Positions 46,050 to 54,948 of a stretch of 64,000 bases of DNA are shown here, one piece after another. The stretch comes from Marinobacter sp. SS13-12 (GTDB lineage Bacteria; Pseudomonadota; Gammaproteobacteria; Pseudomonadales; Oleiphilaceae). The notes beneath the pieces were generated by a model. It had not been told where the DNA came from. It did not search any database and worked only from the letters and a program-made list of their open reading frames with translations. The translations under genes were made by a program, and so were the position numbers. The stretch is taken from NCBI RefSeq assembly GCF_030227115.1, contig NZ_JASSUA010000004.1:186001-250000 (forward strand), written 5' to 3'. The stretch's first letter is position 1. Each line of letters opens with the position of its first letter.

Positions 46050-47096
46050 TTAGTCGATAAGGCCCTTCTCACGGTAGAAGCGCTCGGCTCCCGGGTGCAG
46101 AGGGAGATTCATCGGGTTCCATACCATCATCTCCGGCCCGAAGTTGCGCAGGGAAGAGTGAATGGACTGGACGCGATCAACATTCTTGCTAATGGCTGTC
46201 AGGAATTTGTAGACAGTTTCTTCGGAGACGTGTGGGCCAGCCTGCAATGCGTTCCACATTTTCTGTGTGGCACTGTCTTTCTCAATAAACGGGCTTATCC
46301 CGGCTGGCGCGATATACAGGTCGTAGTCCCAGCCTTCGGCAGCGGCCGCCATCTTGTCGCGGTCAATGTCGATCCATTTCAAAGGACGGTTGTTGTGGAT
46401 CTCTTCCAGACGCGAGTCAGGCATAAACCGGCCATTGATAAAGACGTCCGCACGGCCATCGGCCAACGCGTCCATACCAATGCCTGAGTTACCACGCAGT
46501 ACGGAACCTCCCCAATCTTCGACGTCATCCATGGAGAACCCATACTCGTTAAAGATGTGCTCATACATGGCGATGGTTGACTGAAGATTGGCTTCGGTGT
46601 TCACCGCAATTTCCATGGGTGGCTTCTTCTCTGCGATGTCCGCCATTGACTCGATACCATGTTCTTCAGACCACTCTTCGGTCATCAGATAATGAACGGT
46701 CAGTTCATTGTGGATCGTCATTACATGAAAAATCTGGTCTTTCAGGGACTCCCGGAATGGCGCCGTTCCCTCCAGCGCGTACTGAACTTCCACTGCGCCA
46801 CTGGCGCCCGCAAAATCCGCATTACCACGGGTGATTTCAAGCAGACTGCCTGCTGGAGAGCCGGGCTTGAACTCTGCTGCAGAGTCAGGGTATTCATCCC
46901 GCACAATCCCGTTCAGCGCTTCAAAAACAACCCGTGAATATCCACGTGCGCTACCGCCTGTGGCGGTGTATTTGATGGGATCGTTATCCTGGAATTTTTC
47001 CTGGGCGAAAACCGCTCCTGATCCTGCGGTGGCTAGTGCGCCACATGTAATCAGGACGCCAAGGCCGGCTACTTTCAATTTCTTTTCGAAGGTCAT
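46050..47096 (-). CDS. TAXI-type TRAP transporter binding protein
   Basis: Periplasmic protein of 348 residues with signal peptide (cleavage after VFA, near residue 31). The TAXI pattern begins IKYTATGGSARGYSRVVFEAL and continues with FKPGSPAGSLLEITRGNADF. C-terminal ends with GAERFYREKGLI, also usual for the family. Delivers its ligand to the fused permease encoded downstream. Ligand unknown. Confidence 0.9.
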   Translation of the reverse strand: MTFEKKLKVAGLGVLITCGALATAGSGAVFAQEKFQDNDPIKYTATGGSARGYSRVVFEALNGIVRDEYPDSAAEFKPGSPAGSLLEITRGNADFAGASGAVEVQYALEGTAPFRESLKDQIFHVMTIHNELTVHYLMTEEWSEEHGIESMADIAEKKPPMEIAVNTEANLQSTIAMYEHIFNEYGFSMDDVEDWGGSVLRGNSGIGMDALADGRADVFINGRFMPDSRLEEIHNNRPLKWIDIDRDKMAAAAEGWDYDLYIAPAGISPFIEKDSATQKMWNALQAGPHVSEETVYKFLTAISKNVDRVQSIHSSLRNFGPEMMVWNPMNLPLHPGAERFYREKGLID

Positions 47097-47168
47097 GTGC
47101 TACCCCTTATTGTTTTTGTCCGAGTTAGGACCATGCTGTTTTCTCTTTATGGACGGAAAGAGAAACCG

Positions 47169-48002
47169 TTATTCAGGCACTTCACCAAGAACCGTCACTC
47201 GCCGCAGCCATCTGCGTTCCGCCGGATCAAAATCACGACGTGCATGCAAAGTGCAACGGTTGTCCCAAAGCAACAGGTCCCCCACCTGCCACTCGTGGAC
47301 ATAGGAAAGTTCTGGCTGGGAAATGGTTTCAAACATCACATTGAGAAGGGTTTCACTCTCATCAGAGTCGAGACCTTCTATTGAATGGGTCATCAGTTTA
47401 TTGACGAACAAACTCTTGCGGCCGGTGGCCGGGTGTGTCCGTGCAATCGGGTGGGCCTGCGAAATACCGTCTTCTATACTGACCATATTCTTCCGGTCGG
47501 TGCCCTTGCCGCCATAGTCATACACGTGGGTAGCCCTCAGGCCCTCGATCCTTGACTTGACGGAGTCCGGCAACCGCTCATAGGCCATGTAGCCGTTGGC
47601 GAAAACGGTTTCACCACCGGCGGAAGGAATCTCGATGGCGTACAGCATGGTCCCTTTGGCCGGGCGCTGCTGATAGCACTGATCGATATGGAATTCCATT
47701 TCACCCAATGGCAAGGCGCCTTCGCTTTTGCCTTTTTCTTTCAGGTTACCGATGTACATCACCGCCGGGTGGTTACCCTGGTACTCAGGCACGTGAACTT
47801 CCGCCAGCTCGCCGAAACGGCGGGCGAACGCCACTTGCTGCTCTTCTGTGGGCAGGCTCTGATTGCGAAGCAGAATCACCTGATACCGGTGCCACGCCTC
47901 AATTATCGTGGCGAACTCTGCATCCGTGACACCTTTGCTGACATCCACACCCCGGATTTCTGCCGCAATGGCCGGGGAGCAAGGCACGATTTCAATACTC
48001 AT
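47169..48002 (-). CDS. TauD/TfdA-family 2-oxoglutarate-dependent dioxygenase
   Basis: Non-haem iron oxygenase of 277 residues. The facial triad is visible: His105 and Asp107 in EFHIDQCYQ and His253 in TLHARRDF, with an Arg near 264 (AERRWLRR) for 2-oxoglutarate. Family members hydroxylate a carbon next to a sulfonate, ether or amine, splitting the molecule into an aldehyde or ketone. The adjacent aldehyde dehydrogenase and SDR fit with oxidation of that product, and the SsuABC/TauABC and TauE-like genes make a sulfonate possible. The actual substrate is not shown by the sequence. Confidence 0.88.
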   Translation of the reverse strand: MSIEIVPCSPAIAAEIRGVDVSKGVTDAEFATIIEAWHRYQVILLRNQSLPTEEQQVAFARRFGELAEVHVPEYQGNHPAVMYIGNLKEKGKSEGALPLGEMEFHIDQCYQQRPAKGTMLYAIEIPSAGGETVFANGYMAYERLPDSVKSRIEGLRATHVYDYGGKGTDRKNMVSIEDGISQAHPIARTHPATGRKSLFVNKLMTHSIEGLDSDESETLLNVMFETISQPELSYVHEWQVGDLLLWDNRCTLHARRDFDPAERRWLRRVTVLGEVPE

Positions 48003-48022
48003 ACAAACAACTCCTGCCTGAA

Positions 48023-49474
48023 TTAATTCAGTGCCAGATGGACGGTTTTGGTCTCTGTGTAGGAAAGCAGCTCTTCAATGCCCTCCTCCCGTCCAAGCCC
48101 ACTGTTGCCCATACCACCAAACGGCGTTCCAAGGTGATGCGCCGAGAATCCGTTCACCCACACGTAACCAGCCTTAATCCGGCGGATGCACCGCGTTGCT
48201 GCATTGAGATCGTTCGTCCAGATGGCAGCGGTAAGCCCGTATTCCGTGCTGTTAGCAATGCGTATTGCCTCGTTCTCATCCTTCCAGCGGAAAACCGACA
48301 GCAAAGGTCCGAAAATTTCTTCGTGTCCTATGCGCATTTCGGGCGTCACATCGGCAAACACCGTAGGCTGATGCCAATAGCCATGCTCAAACCGGGCGCC
48401 AGGCGGGCGTTCTCCGCCGGTCATCAGGCGTGCACCGTCCTCATGGGCGGTGCGCACATAGTGTTCAACCTTGTCCAGCTGCATGCGGGAATTCATGGGC
48501 CCCATCTGGGAGCTCGGATCCAGCGGATCCCCCATCACCAAACGCTCTGTTTTTTCAACAATGCGCTTGAGAACCTCTTCATACAGGGATTCGTGAACGA
48601 GCAACCGGCTGCAGGAGCCACAAGACTGTCCCTGCCAGGCAAAGTTCATTGCCGCTACCGCTGCCGTCGCTGCAACTTCAGGATCGATGTCGGGAAAGAT
48701 AAGCATCGGGTTTTTACCACCCAGCTCGAGACTGACATGCTTGACAGACACTTCTGCCGCAGCTTTCTGAATGACCAGCCCGGTAGGAACGGAACCGATA
48801 AACGCGAGACGCTTGATATCCGGGTGCCGAACGATAGCGTCGCCCGCCTCCGCCCCGAGACCGGTGATAATATTGACAAGGCCCGGCGGCAGTTCGTCCC
48901 GGCAAATTTCAGCCAGAATGCCGGCGGAAAGGGAACTCGACTCAGGTGGCTTGATAATGATTGCGTTCCCTGCCATCAGAGGAGCAGCCATCCTTGACAG
49001 CGCAAACATGATGGGGTGATTGAACGGAATTATCCGTCCGACGACACCGTAAGGCTCCCGCACAGAAAAGTGCAGGTTGCGCTGGCTGGCAGGAATCGTA
49101 CTGCCTTTAAGCTCAAGCCCAAGGCCGGCGTAATATTCCAGGACCTTGATACCCATTCCCACGTCACCGCGCATTTTGGTGATGGTGTTGCCCGTATCAA
49201 GAACTTCCAGTTTCAGAATTTCCTCTGCACGCTCGGCAACCCTGGCTGCCACTGCGCGAAGCCGCTCTGCCCTGTGGGACATTTCGGTATTCGCCCATTC
49301 AAGTTGGGCTCGAGTAGCTGCCACCACAGCGCGGTCTACATCTACCGTGTCACCGGCCGGAATCCGACCGATCACTTCTTCTGTTGCTGGGTTCAGCGAG
49401 TCCAGCGTTTTTCCACTGGCGGCTTCAACCAACTCGCCATCAATCAACATCAAGGTCGTTTGGACATTCGTCAT
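48023..49474 (-). CDS. NAD(P)-dependent aldehyde dehydrogenase
   Basis: Aldehyde dehydrogenase of about 483 residues. The catalytic Cys is in WQGQSCGSCSRLL (near 285) and the general-base Glu in SLELGGKNPM (near 251). The cofactor region reads IIPFNHPIMFAL and the C-terminal part has the usual EIFGPLLSVFRW. The ATG at 49474, with GGAG upstream, matches the family start; the longer frame does not. It lies 20 bases after the dioxygenase in the genome order and just downstream of the SDR in transcription. It should oxidise an aldehyde made by the dioxygenase, SDR or ThDP enzyme. Confidence 0.9.
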   Translation of the reverse strand: MTNVQTTLMLIDGELVEAASGKTLDSLNPATEEVIGRIPAGDTVDVDRAVVAATRAQLEWANTEMSHRAERLRAVAARVAERAEEILKLEVLDTGNTITKMRGDVGMGIKVLEYYAGLGLELKGSTIPASQRNLHFSVREPYGVVGRIIPFNHPIMFALSRMAAPLMAGNAIIIKPPESSSLSAGILAEICRDELPPGLVNIITGLGAEAGDAIVRHPDIKRLAFIGSVPTGLVIQKAAAEVSVKHVSLELGGKNPMLIFPDIDPEVAATAAVAAMNFAWQGQSCGSCSRLLVHESLYEEVLKRIVEKTERLVMGDPLDPSSQMGPMNSRMQLDKVEHYVRTAHEDGARLMTGGERPPGARFEHGYWHQPTVFADVTPEMRIGHEEIFGPLLSVFRWKDENEAIRIANSTEYGLTAAIWTNDLNAATRCIRRIKAGYVWVNGFSAHHLGTPFGGMGNSGLGREEGIEELLSYTETKTVHLALN

Positions 49475-49505
49475 TTTCTTGTTCTCCGATTCAGCTTTTA
49501 CACAC

Positions 49506-50279
49506 TCAGTGCATGGACTTCCCGCCATCGACGTTAATCGTCTGGCCGGTTATGAAATCGCTGGCAGGGGAGAGCAAGAAAAGGACCGTTCCAACCAGAT
49601 CCTCAGGTGTCTGGGGACGCTTCAGGGCGCGCTGCTGATTGTATTCGTCACTCAGGTAGCTGGTGCTTGAAGATGCGAGTTGGGTATCGCTCAGCGTCAG
49701 TCCGGGCATAACAACATTGACATTAATGCCGTCATCCCCGACTTCTCGGGCCAGCGCTCTGGAAAAGCCGATAACACCCGCCTTCGCTGAGGTGTAATGA
49801 AGCCGGTTGGGCGTACCTTCAAGAACGCGGCTGGATGAGACGTTGATGATCTTGCCGCACTTTTGAGCCTTCATGTGTGGGTAGACAGCGCGACAAACCG
49901 TCAACAAACCGCGGAGATCAACAGCCATTACCCGGTCCCACTCTTCCGTGGGAATTTCAAGCCAGGAACGGCGGGGCAGCGAACTCATCAAAGATGCGTT
50001 ATTCACAACACCATCAATGCGACCAAAGGCCTCCATGGTTTTCCTGGCCATGGCCGCGACACTTTCCTCATTGGAAATATCGGTGGTGACAGCAATGGCA
50101 TCACCGCCGGAATCCCGCAATTCCGCGGCAGTCGTCTCCGCCTCTTCCCCATGAATGTCCGCGATAACAACATTCATACCAGCGTCCACGCACGATTTGG
50201 CATAAACCTTGCCAATCCCGCGACCCCCGCCAGTGATGATCACTGTGCGTCCTTCAAGATCAAACAGCTTAGAAGCCAT
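49506..50279 (-). CDS. Short-chain dehydrogenase/reductase
   Basis: Classical SDR of 257 residues: cofactor motif TGGGRGIG (16-23), NNAS (93-96), a Ser in INVSSS (near 148), and the catalytic Tyr162 and Lys166 in HYTSAKAG. It resembles FabG-type and alcohol/sorbitol dehydrogenases. First gene of the minus-strand operon; a TTGACA/TATAAT pair lies upstream. Probably interconverts an alcohol and ketone or aldehyde in the pathway. Confidence 0.9.
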   Translation of the reverse strand: MASKLFDLEGRTVIITGGGRGIGKVYAKSCVDAGMNVVIADIHGEEAETTAAELRDSGGDAIAVTTDISNEESVAAMARKTMEAFGRIDGVVNNASLMSSLPRRSWLEIPTEEWDRVMAVDLRGLLTVCRAVYPHMKAQKCGKIINVSSSRVLEGTPNRLHYTSAKAGVIGFSRALAREVGDDGINVNVVMPGLTLSDTQLASSSTSYLSDEYNQQRALKRPQTPEDLVGTVLFLLSPASDFITGQTINVDGGKSMH

Positions 50280-50418
50280 TGAACCAACCCCCTGTGATTG
50301 TTTTTGTTGTGCGAAATCTGCTGATCAGTGCCCGCCTGACTCATCGAAGCCATTCAAGCTGCCAGCCACATTCTTTATTATTGAGATGCTATTTTGTTTT
50401 GTGAAATCTAACTATAAA

Positions 50419-50444
50419 ATTATACAAACGGCTTCAGGTGTCAA
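50419..50444 (-). promoter_or_regulatory. Candidate promoter of the minus-strand catabolic operon
   Basis: On the minus strand TTGACA (50439-50444) and TATAAT (50419-50424) are both perfect consensus hexamers but only 14 bases apart, shorter than the usual 16-18. This could mean that an activator is needed or that the true -35 is elsewhere. Lies 140 bases upstream of the SDR start. Confidence 0.5.
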
Positions 50445-50633
50445 CTATTAATTGGAAATCGGCAGAAACAAATAACTCATGGGCTGGAGGCGTATGAACA
50501 ATTATTATTTTGTATTATTTTCATATGGCTTTATGACGACACATCTACTGCGTTTATTGTATTAAATAACTATACATATCTGACTTTATTAAAGACTTAT
50601 TACTTTTCCTGAATAAGTATTACAAGGCACTTA

Positions 50634-50649
50634 ATTCTATATATAGAAT
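50634..50649. promoter_or_regulatory. Perfect 16-base palindrome, candidate operator
   Basis: ATTCTATATATAGAAT is its own reverse complement. It lies between the two divergent promoters, about 75 bases before the plus-strand one. Size and symmetry fit a dimeric regulator; the IclR protein at 34946-35728 or an unlinked one could bind. Confidence 0.5.
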
Positions 50650-50722
50650 CCTGGGGAATACCCAAACTTCTCCTTGCCTTGCGCAAGCCTCACCTCACTT
50701 CGAGGCTTGACGTACACAACAC

Positions 50723-50751
50723 CTGACGGTACCTTTCGACTATACTATAGT
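50723..50751 (+). promoter_or_regulatory. Candidate promoter of the plus-strand catabolic operon
   Basis: CTGACG (50723-50728) and TATAGT (50746-50751) are 17 bases apart, giving a reasonable sigma-70 promoter about 50 bases before the start of the ThDP enzyme gene. Confidence 0.45.
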
Positions 50752-50801
50752 GAAAGCCACTCTCGCTTAATGATAAAAAACACAAAAATCAGGAACAGAA
50801 A

Positions 50802-52595
50802 ATGGTTGCCGAAAACACGGGAAATACACCCTCTCGCCCCCTGCCACCTTCACCTGAAAAGCTGGAATGGGGCAGCGATGCCGTGGCCTGGACGCTCAGG
50901 TCACTGCCAATAGACTTCATTGCGCTCAATCCCGGGGCCAGCTACCGAGGCCTCCACGACAGTCTGGTTAACGTTCTTGAGGATACGGCCCCGGAAATGC
51001 TGGTATGCCTTCATGAAGAGCACGCCGTTGCCATGGCCCACGGCTATGCCAAGGTAACCGGACGACCCATGGCCGTCGCCCTTCACAGCAATGTCGGCTT
51101 AATGCATGGCAGCATGGCCATCTACAATGCCTGGTGTGACCGCGCACCCATGCTGATCCTCGGGGCTACCGGGCCGGTTGACGCAAACCTGAGACGGCCC
51201 TGGATTGACTGGATACACACGTCCCAGGATCAGGCTGCCCTCATTCGCCCGTTCATCAAGTGGGACAACCAACCTGCATCGGTTGAAGCCGCTGTGGAGT
51301 CCATTCTGAGAGGCTGGCAGGCGACCATCCGGCGGCCTCAGGGCCCGGTGTATATATGTCTTGATGTAAGTTTGCAGGAAAAGGCACTGGACAAACCGCT
51401 GTCGCTGCCCGATCCGTCCCGCTTCGCGCCCGGCGAACCGCCAGTGCCGTCGGCGGGGAAGCTGGATACAGCCGCGCAGATGATTCGTGCCGCCCGGAAT
51501 CCCGTGATTCTTGCAGGCAGGGTTTCCCGGGATTCTGCGGACTGGGCCAAGCGGGTAAAGTTGGCTGAACGGCTTGGCGCAACCGTCATGACCGACCTCA
51601 AAATCGCGGCGGCCTTTCCGACCGATCATCCCCTCCACCCTTTACCACCCGCTTTCCGGCTGGATAGTGCCGCGGTACACCTGATATCCGAGGCAGACCT
51701 GATTATCAGCCTCGACTGGCTGGATCTTGGCGGAACACTGTATACGGTTTGGCCTGATGGAAAGCCCTCGGCAAAAATCATTCACGCCTCGCTGGACGAT
51801 TATGGGATGAATGGCTGGGCGATGAACCATCAGCGCATGGCTCCGGTGGATCTGGCTCTCGATGGCACACCAGAGAGTACCGTTGATGGTCTGCTTGAAC
51901 GAATGGAATCCACCGCTGCCGTTAATACACAGAGCTCCTACCAGCGGCCACCGCTCCCATCTCAAACCGGCGTATTCGATCTTCTTGCCCTGGCAACGAC
52001 ACTGGCATCAACGCTCGAAAACAGGGATGTCAGTTACCTGCGCCTGCCACTGGGCTGGCCTTCATCCACCAGCACCTTCAGGCACCCGCTGGACTACCTG
52101 GGTTATGACGGCGGAGCCGGTATTGGTTCGGGGCCGGGAATGGTGATTGGCAGTGCACTGGCTCTCAGGGGTTCCTCGAGATTGCCTGTCGCTGTTCTCG
52201 GTGACGGAGATCTGATGATGGGTGCCAACGCACTCTGGACCGCTGCCCGCCACAAGATTCCCGTGCTGATTATTGTTGCCAACAACCGCGCTTACTATAA
52301 CGACGTCGCGCATCAGGAAACGGTCGCGATCAACAGAAGCCGTGACGTTGAAAACAAATGGGTTGGTCAGCGGCTTGATGATCCCGCGATTGACCTGGCG
52401 TCCATTGCCAGAGCGCAGGGTTTCCAGGCGGAAGGCCCGATCCTTGATGAGGAGTCTTTCCGGACCGCACTGAAAAAAGCCATCACCGCCGTGGAAAACG
52501 GCCAGCCAGCGCTTCTTGATGTTGTCGTCAAAGCCGGCTACATGAGCGGAGTGGTTGATTTCAATAGTGATTCCCACTCAGACGGCAATAAATAA
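50802..52595 (+). CDS. ThDP-dependent 2-oxo acid decarboxylase/acetolactate synthase-like enzyme
   Basis: Protein of 597 residues with the three-domain layout of ThDP enzymes. The N-terminal pyrimidine-binding domain has the activating Glu in CLHEEHAVAMAHGYAKVTG (about residue 70). A central domain follows, and the C-terminal pyrophosphate-binding domain has VLGDGDLMMGANALWTAA followed by IIVANNRAYYND, the GDG...NN metal motif. It is related to benzoylformate decarboxylase and acetolactate synthases but with a distinctive NPGASYRGLHDSLVN start. I infer decarboxylation of a 2-oxo acid to an aldehyde, to be oxidised by the dehydrogenase encoded next. AGGAAC precedes the ATG. Confidence 0.85.
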   Translation: MVAENTGNTPSRPLPPSPEKLEWGSDAVAWTLRSLPIDFIALNPGASYRGLHDSLVNVLEDTAPEMLVCLHEEHAVAMAHGYAKVTGRPMAVALHSNVGLMHGSMAIYNAWCDRAPMLILGATGPVDANLRRPWIDWIHTSQDQAALIRPFIKWDNQPASVEAAVESILRGWQATIRRPQGPVYICLDVSLQEKALDKPLSLPDPSRFAPGEPPVPSAGKLDTAAQMIRAARNPVILAGRVSRDSADWAKRVKLAERLGATVMTDLKIAAAFPTDHPLHPLPPAFRLDSAAVHLISEADLIISLDWLDLGGTLYTVWPDGKPSAKIIHASLDDYGMNGWAMNHQRMAPVDLALDGTPESTVDGLLERMESTAAVNTQSSYQRPPLPSQTGVFDLLALATTLASTLENRDVSYLRLPLGWPSSTSTFRHPLDYLGYDGGAGIGSGPGMVIGSALALRGSSRLPVAVLGDGDLMMGANALWTAARHKIPVLIIVANNRAYYNDVAHQETVAINRSRDVENKWVGQRLDDPAIDLASIARAQGFQAEGPILDEESFRTALKKAITAVENGQPALLDVVVKAGYMSGVVDFNSDSHSDGNK

Positions 52596-52614
52596 ATAAA
52601 GGGAGCCACCCACA

Positions 52615-54099
52615 ATGACCACCAGTAACCAAGCACTCACAACCAAGTCTGTGCTACCGCTCAACCGCGGGCTCTATTATGGCGGCGCCTGGCACAAAGC
52701 CGCCCTTGGGCGCCAGATTGCAGTGACCAACCCGGCCGATGGCAGCAGCCTGGGCGAAGTGGATGAAGCAACGACTGAGGACATCAATCATGTCGTGGAC
52801 GCCGCGCGCAAGGCTCAACCCGCATGGCGGGCCATGGCCCCGACACAACGGGCAGCAGCGGTGCGTAAGATGGCGCAGAAAGTGCGCGATCACGCCGAAG
52901 AGCTGGCCCTGCTTGATGCTCTTGACTGCGGCAACCCACGCTCCGCCATGGTGGGAGACATGCAGGTAGGCGCGCATCTGCTGGATTACTTTGCCGGCCT
53001 CGCCACGGAACTCAAGGGTGAAACCATTCCCACCGCCGCCGGCCAGCTGAACTACGTCCTGCGGGAACCTTTGGGTGTGGTTGCGCGCATTGTTCCATTC
53101 AACCATCCCGCGATGTTTGTCTGCGCCAAAATCGCCGCGCCGCTGATCGCCGGTAACAGCGTCATTATAAAGCCAAGTGAACACACGCCACTGTCGGCTT
53201 TGAAACTGGCCGAACTGTTCGATGGCCTCTTGCCAGCCGGTGTACTCAGTATTGTCAATGGCCAGGTGGAGGCGGGAGTTGCCTTGTCCGAGCACGAGCA
53301 GATCGACAACATCAGCCTGGTGGGCAGCATCCAGACCGGTAAGGCCGTATGCCGGGCTGCCGCCAATACCCTCAAGAGCACCCTGATGGAACTGGGCGGC
53401 AAAAACGCCATGCTGATATTTCCGGACGCCGACCTGGAAAAAGCGGCGGCAAGCGCCGTGCACGGAATGAACTTCGGCTGGACCGCCGGTCAGTCGTGCG
53501 GCTCAACAAGCCGCCTGTTCGTCCAAGAAAGCATCTATGACGAGGTGCTCAGCCGGATTGTCGAACAGACCAACGCTATCAAGATGGGCTTGCCGGAAAA
53601 GGTCGAGACCGAGATGGGCTGCGTCTCAAGCAAGCCCCAGTTCGACAAGATCATGGAATACATCCGTATTGGTCAGTCAGAAGGGGCACGGTTAGTTGCT
53701 GGAGGTACGCAGCCCGACGACCCTGCACTTGCCAATGGCTATTTTGTGCGCCCCACCATCTTCGCCGATGTGTCAGCAACAATGCGCATCGCCCGGGAAG
53801 AAATATTCGGGCCCGTGCTCAGCGTAACTCCGTGGTCCGATGAACAGTCTGTATTCGCCATGGCCAATGGACTTGAATTCGGCCTTACCGCGTCAGTCTG
53901 GACAAAGGATCTGGCCCGGGCGCACAACGCCGCCGCCAAACTGGAAGTCGGATACGTCTGGATCAATGGCTCCAGCGCCCACATACCCGGCGCGCCATTT
54001 GGCGGGAGCAAGCAATCAGGGCTTGGACGTGAGGAATGTATGGAGGAGCTCCTCGCCTTTACACAGAGCAAAAACGTCAATGTGACTCTGGAACCATGA
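52615..54099 (+). CDS. NAD(P)-dependent aldehyde dehydrogenase
   Basis: Aldehyde dehydrogenase of 494 residues. It has the catalytic Cys in AGQSCGSTSRLF (near 300), Glu in LMELGGKNAM (near 263) and the C-terminal APFGGSKQSGLGREE segment. It is clearly related to the enzyme at 48023-49474 (both share VPFNHP or IPFNHP, GQSCGS and SGLGREE). It starts 19 bases after the ThDP gene with AAAGGGAG upstream, so it likely oxidises that enzyme's aldehyde product. Confidence 0.92.
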   Translation: MTTSNQALTTKSVLPLNRGLYYGGAWHKAALGRQIAVTNPADGSSLGEVDEATTEDINHVVDAARKAQPAWRAMAPTQRAAAVRKMAQKVRDHAEELALLDALDCGNPRSAMVGDMQVGAHLLDYFAGLATELKGETIPTAAGQLNYVLREPLGVVARIVPFNHPAMFVCAKIAAPLIAGNSVIIKPSEHTPLSALKLAELFDGLLPAGVLSIVNGQVEAGVALSEHEQIDNISLVGSIQTGKAVCRAAANTLKSTLMELGGKNAMLIFPDADLEKAAASAVHGMNFGWTAGQSCGSTSRLFVQESIYDEVLSRIVEQTNAIKMGLPEKVETEMGCVSSKPQFDKIMEYIRIGQSEGARLVAGGTQPDDPALANGYFVRPTIFADVSATMRIAREEIFGPVLSVTPWSDEQSVFAMANGLEFGLTASVWTKDLARAHNAAAKLEVGYVWINGSSAHIPGAPFGGSKQSGLGREECMEELLAFTQSKNVNVTLEP

Positions 54100-54100
54100 T

Positions 54101-54895
54101 ATGACGGCAATTCTTGAAATCGCGGATGTCTCCAAGACATTCCAATCCGAGAACGGGGAAAGCATTCAGGCTCTGGCTCCGGTAAGTCTTGGCATCGAGC
54201 AAGGGGAATTTCTTTCCATCATCGGTCCCAGCGGCTGCGGAAAATCCACACTATTCAATGTGATCGGGGGCATGACCCCCGCCGATTCCGGACAGGTGTC
54301 AGTAAACGGCAAGCCCGTTTCCGGAACCCATAAAGATATCGGCATGGTTTTTCAGGAAGAATCGACGTTCCCCTGGCGGACTGTGATCGACAATGTCGCT
54401 TTCCCTCTCGAAGTTGCCGGAATGGCTAAAAAAGAGCGCCTGGAAAAGGCTCGTCACTTTGTGCAGCTGGTTGGGTTAACCGGATTCGAAAATCATTTTC
54501 CCTATCAATTGTCCGGAGGCATGCGCCAGCGCACGGCCATTGCCCGCACACTGGCATCCGAGCCACGCATTCTGTTAATGGACGAACCTTTCGGGGCGCT
54601 GGATGAGCAGACACGGCTTTTACTTGGGGACAAGCTACTGAAGATCTGCGATGAGCTGAAGCAGACCACAATGCTCATTACACACAATATTACTGAGGCT
54701 GTGCAGCTCAGTGACAGAGTGGCGGTCATGTCTTACCGCCCTGGCACCATCATGCGAGTGATCGACATTGAACTGCCGCGACCGCGCGGTTCAGAACTGA
54801 TTTCGACGGACAAATTTTCCGGCTACGTCGGGCAAATCTGGGAGGACCTGCGCACGGAGGCAGACAGAGGGATGAAAGCAGCCGGTGAAGCGTGA
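54101..54895 (+). CDS. ABC transporter ATPase (SsuB/TauB/nitrate class)
   Basis: ATPase of 264 residues. Walker A GPSGCGKS (about 44-51), Q-loop FQEESTFPWRTV (about 83), signature LSGGMRQRTAIAR (about 137) and Walker B LLMDEPFGALD (about 155-165) are all intact. The FPWRTVIDN segment after the Q-loop is typical of the nitrate/sulfonate/taurine group. It starts one base after the aldehyde dehydrogenase stop and overlaps the frame of the binding-protein leader, so it is in the same operon. Confidence 0.92.
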   Translation: MTAILEIADVSKTFQSENGESIQALAPVSLGIEQGEFLSIIGPSGCGKSTLFNVIGGMTPADSGQVSVNGKPVSGTHKDIGMVFQEESTFPWRTVIDNVAFPLEVAGMAKKERLEKARHFVQLVGLTGFENHFPYQLSGGMRQRTAIARTLASEPRILLMDEPFGALDEQTRLLLGDKLLKICDELKQTTMLITHNITEAVQLSDRVAVMSYRPGTIMRVIDIELPRPRGSELISTDKFSGYVGQIWEDLRTEADRGMKAAGEA

Positions 54896-54948
54896 AGCCC
54901 GCCGGAACACCTTGTAACAAAAACAAAAGCATTAAGGAGAACAATCTG

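Larger units (their letters stand above)
50280..50801. other. AT-rich divergent promoter region of the two catabolic operons
   Basis: About 520 bases, markedly richer in A and T than the genes on either side, with no coding sequence. It contains candidate promoters for both directions and a 16-base perfect palindrome, listed separately. It is the natural place for a shared regulator to act. Confidence 0.75.
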
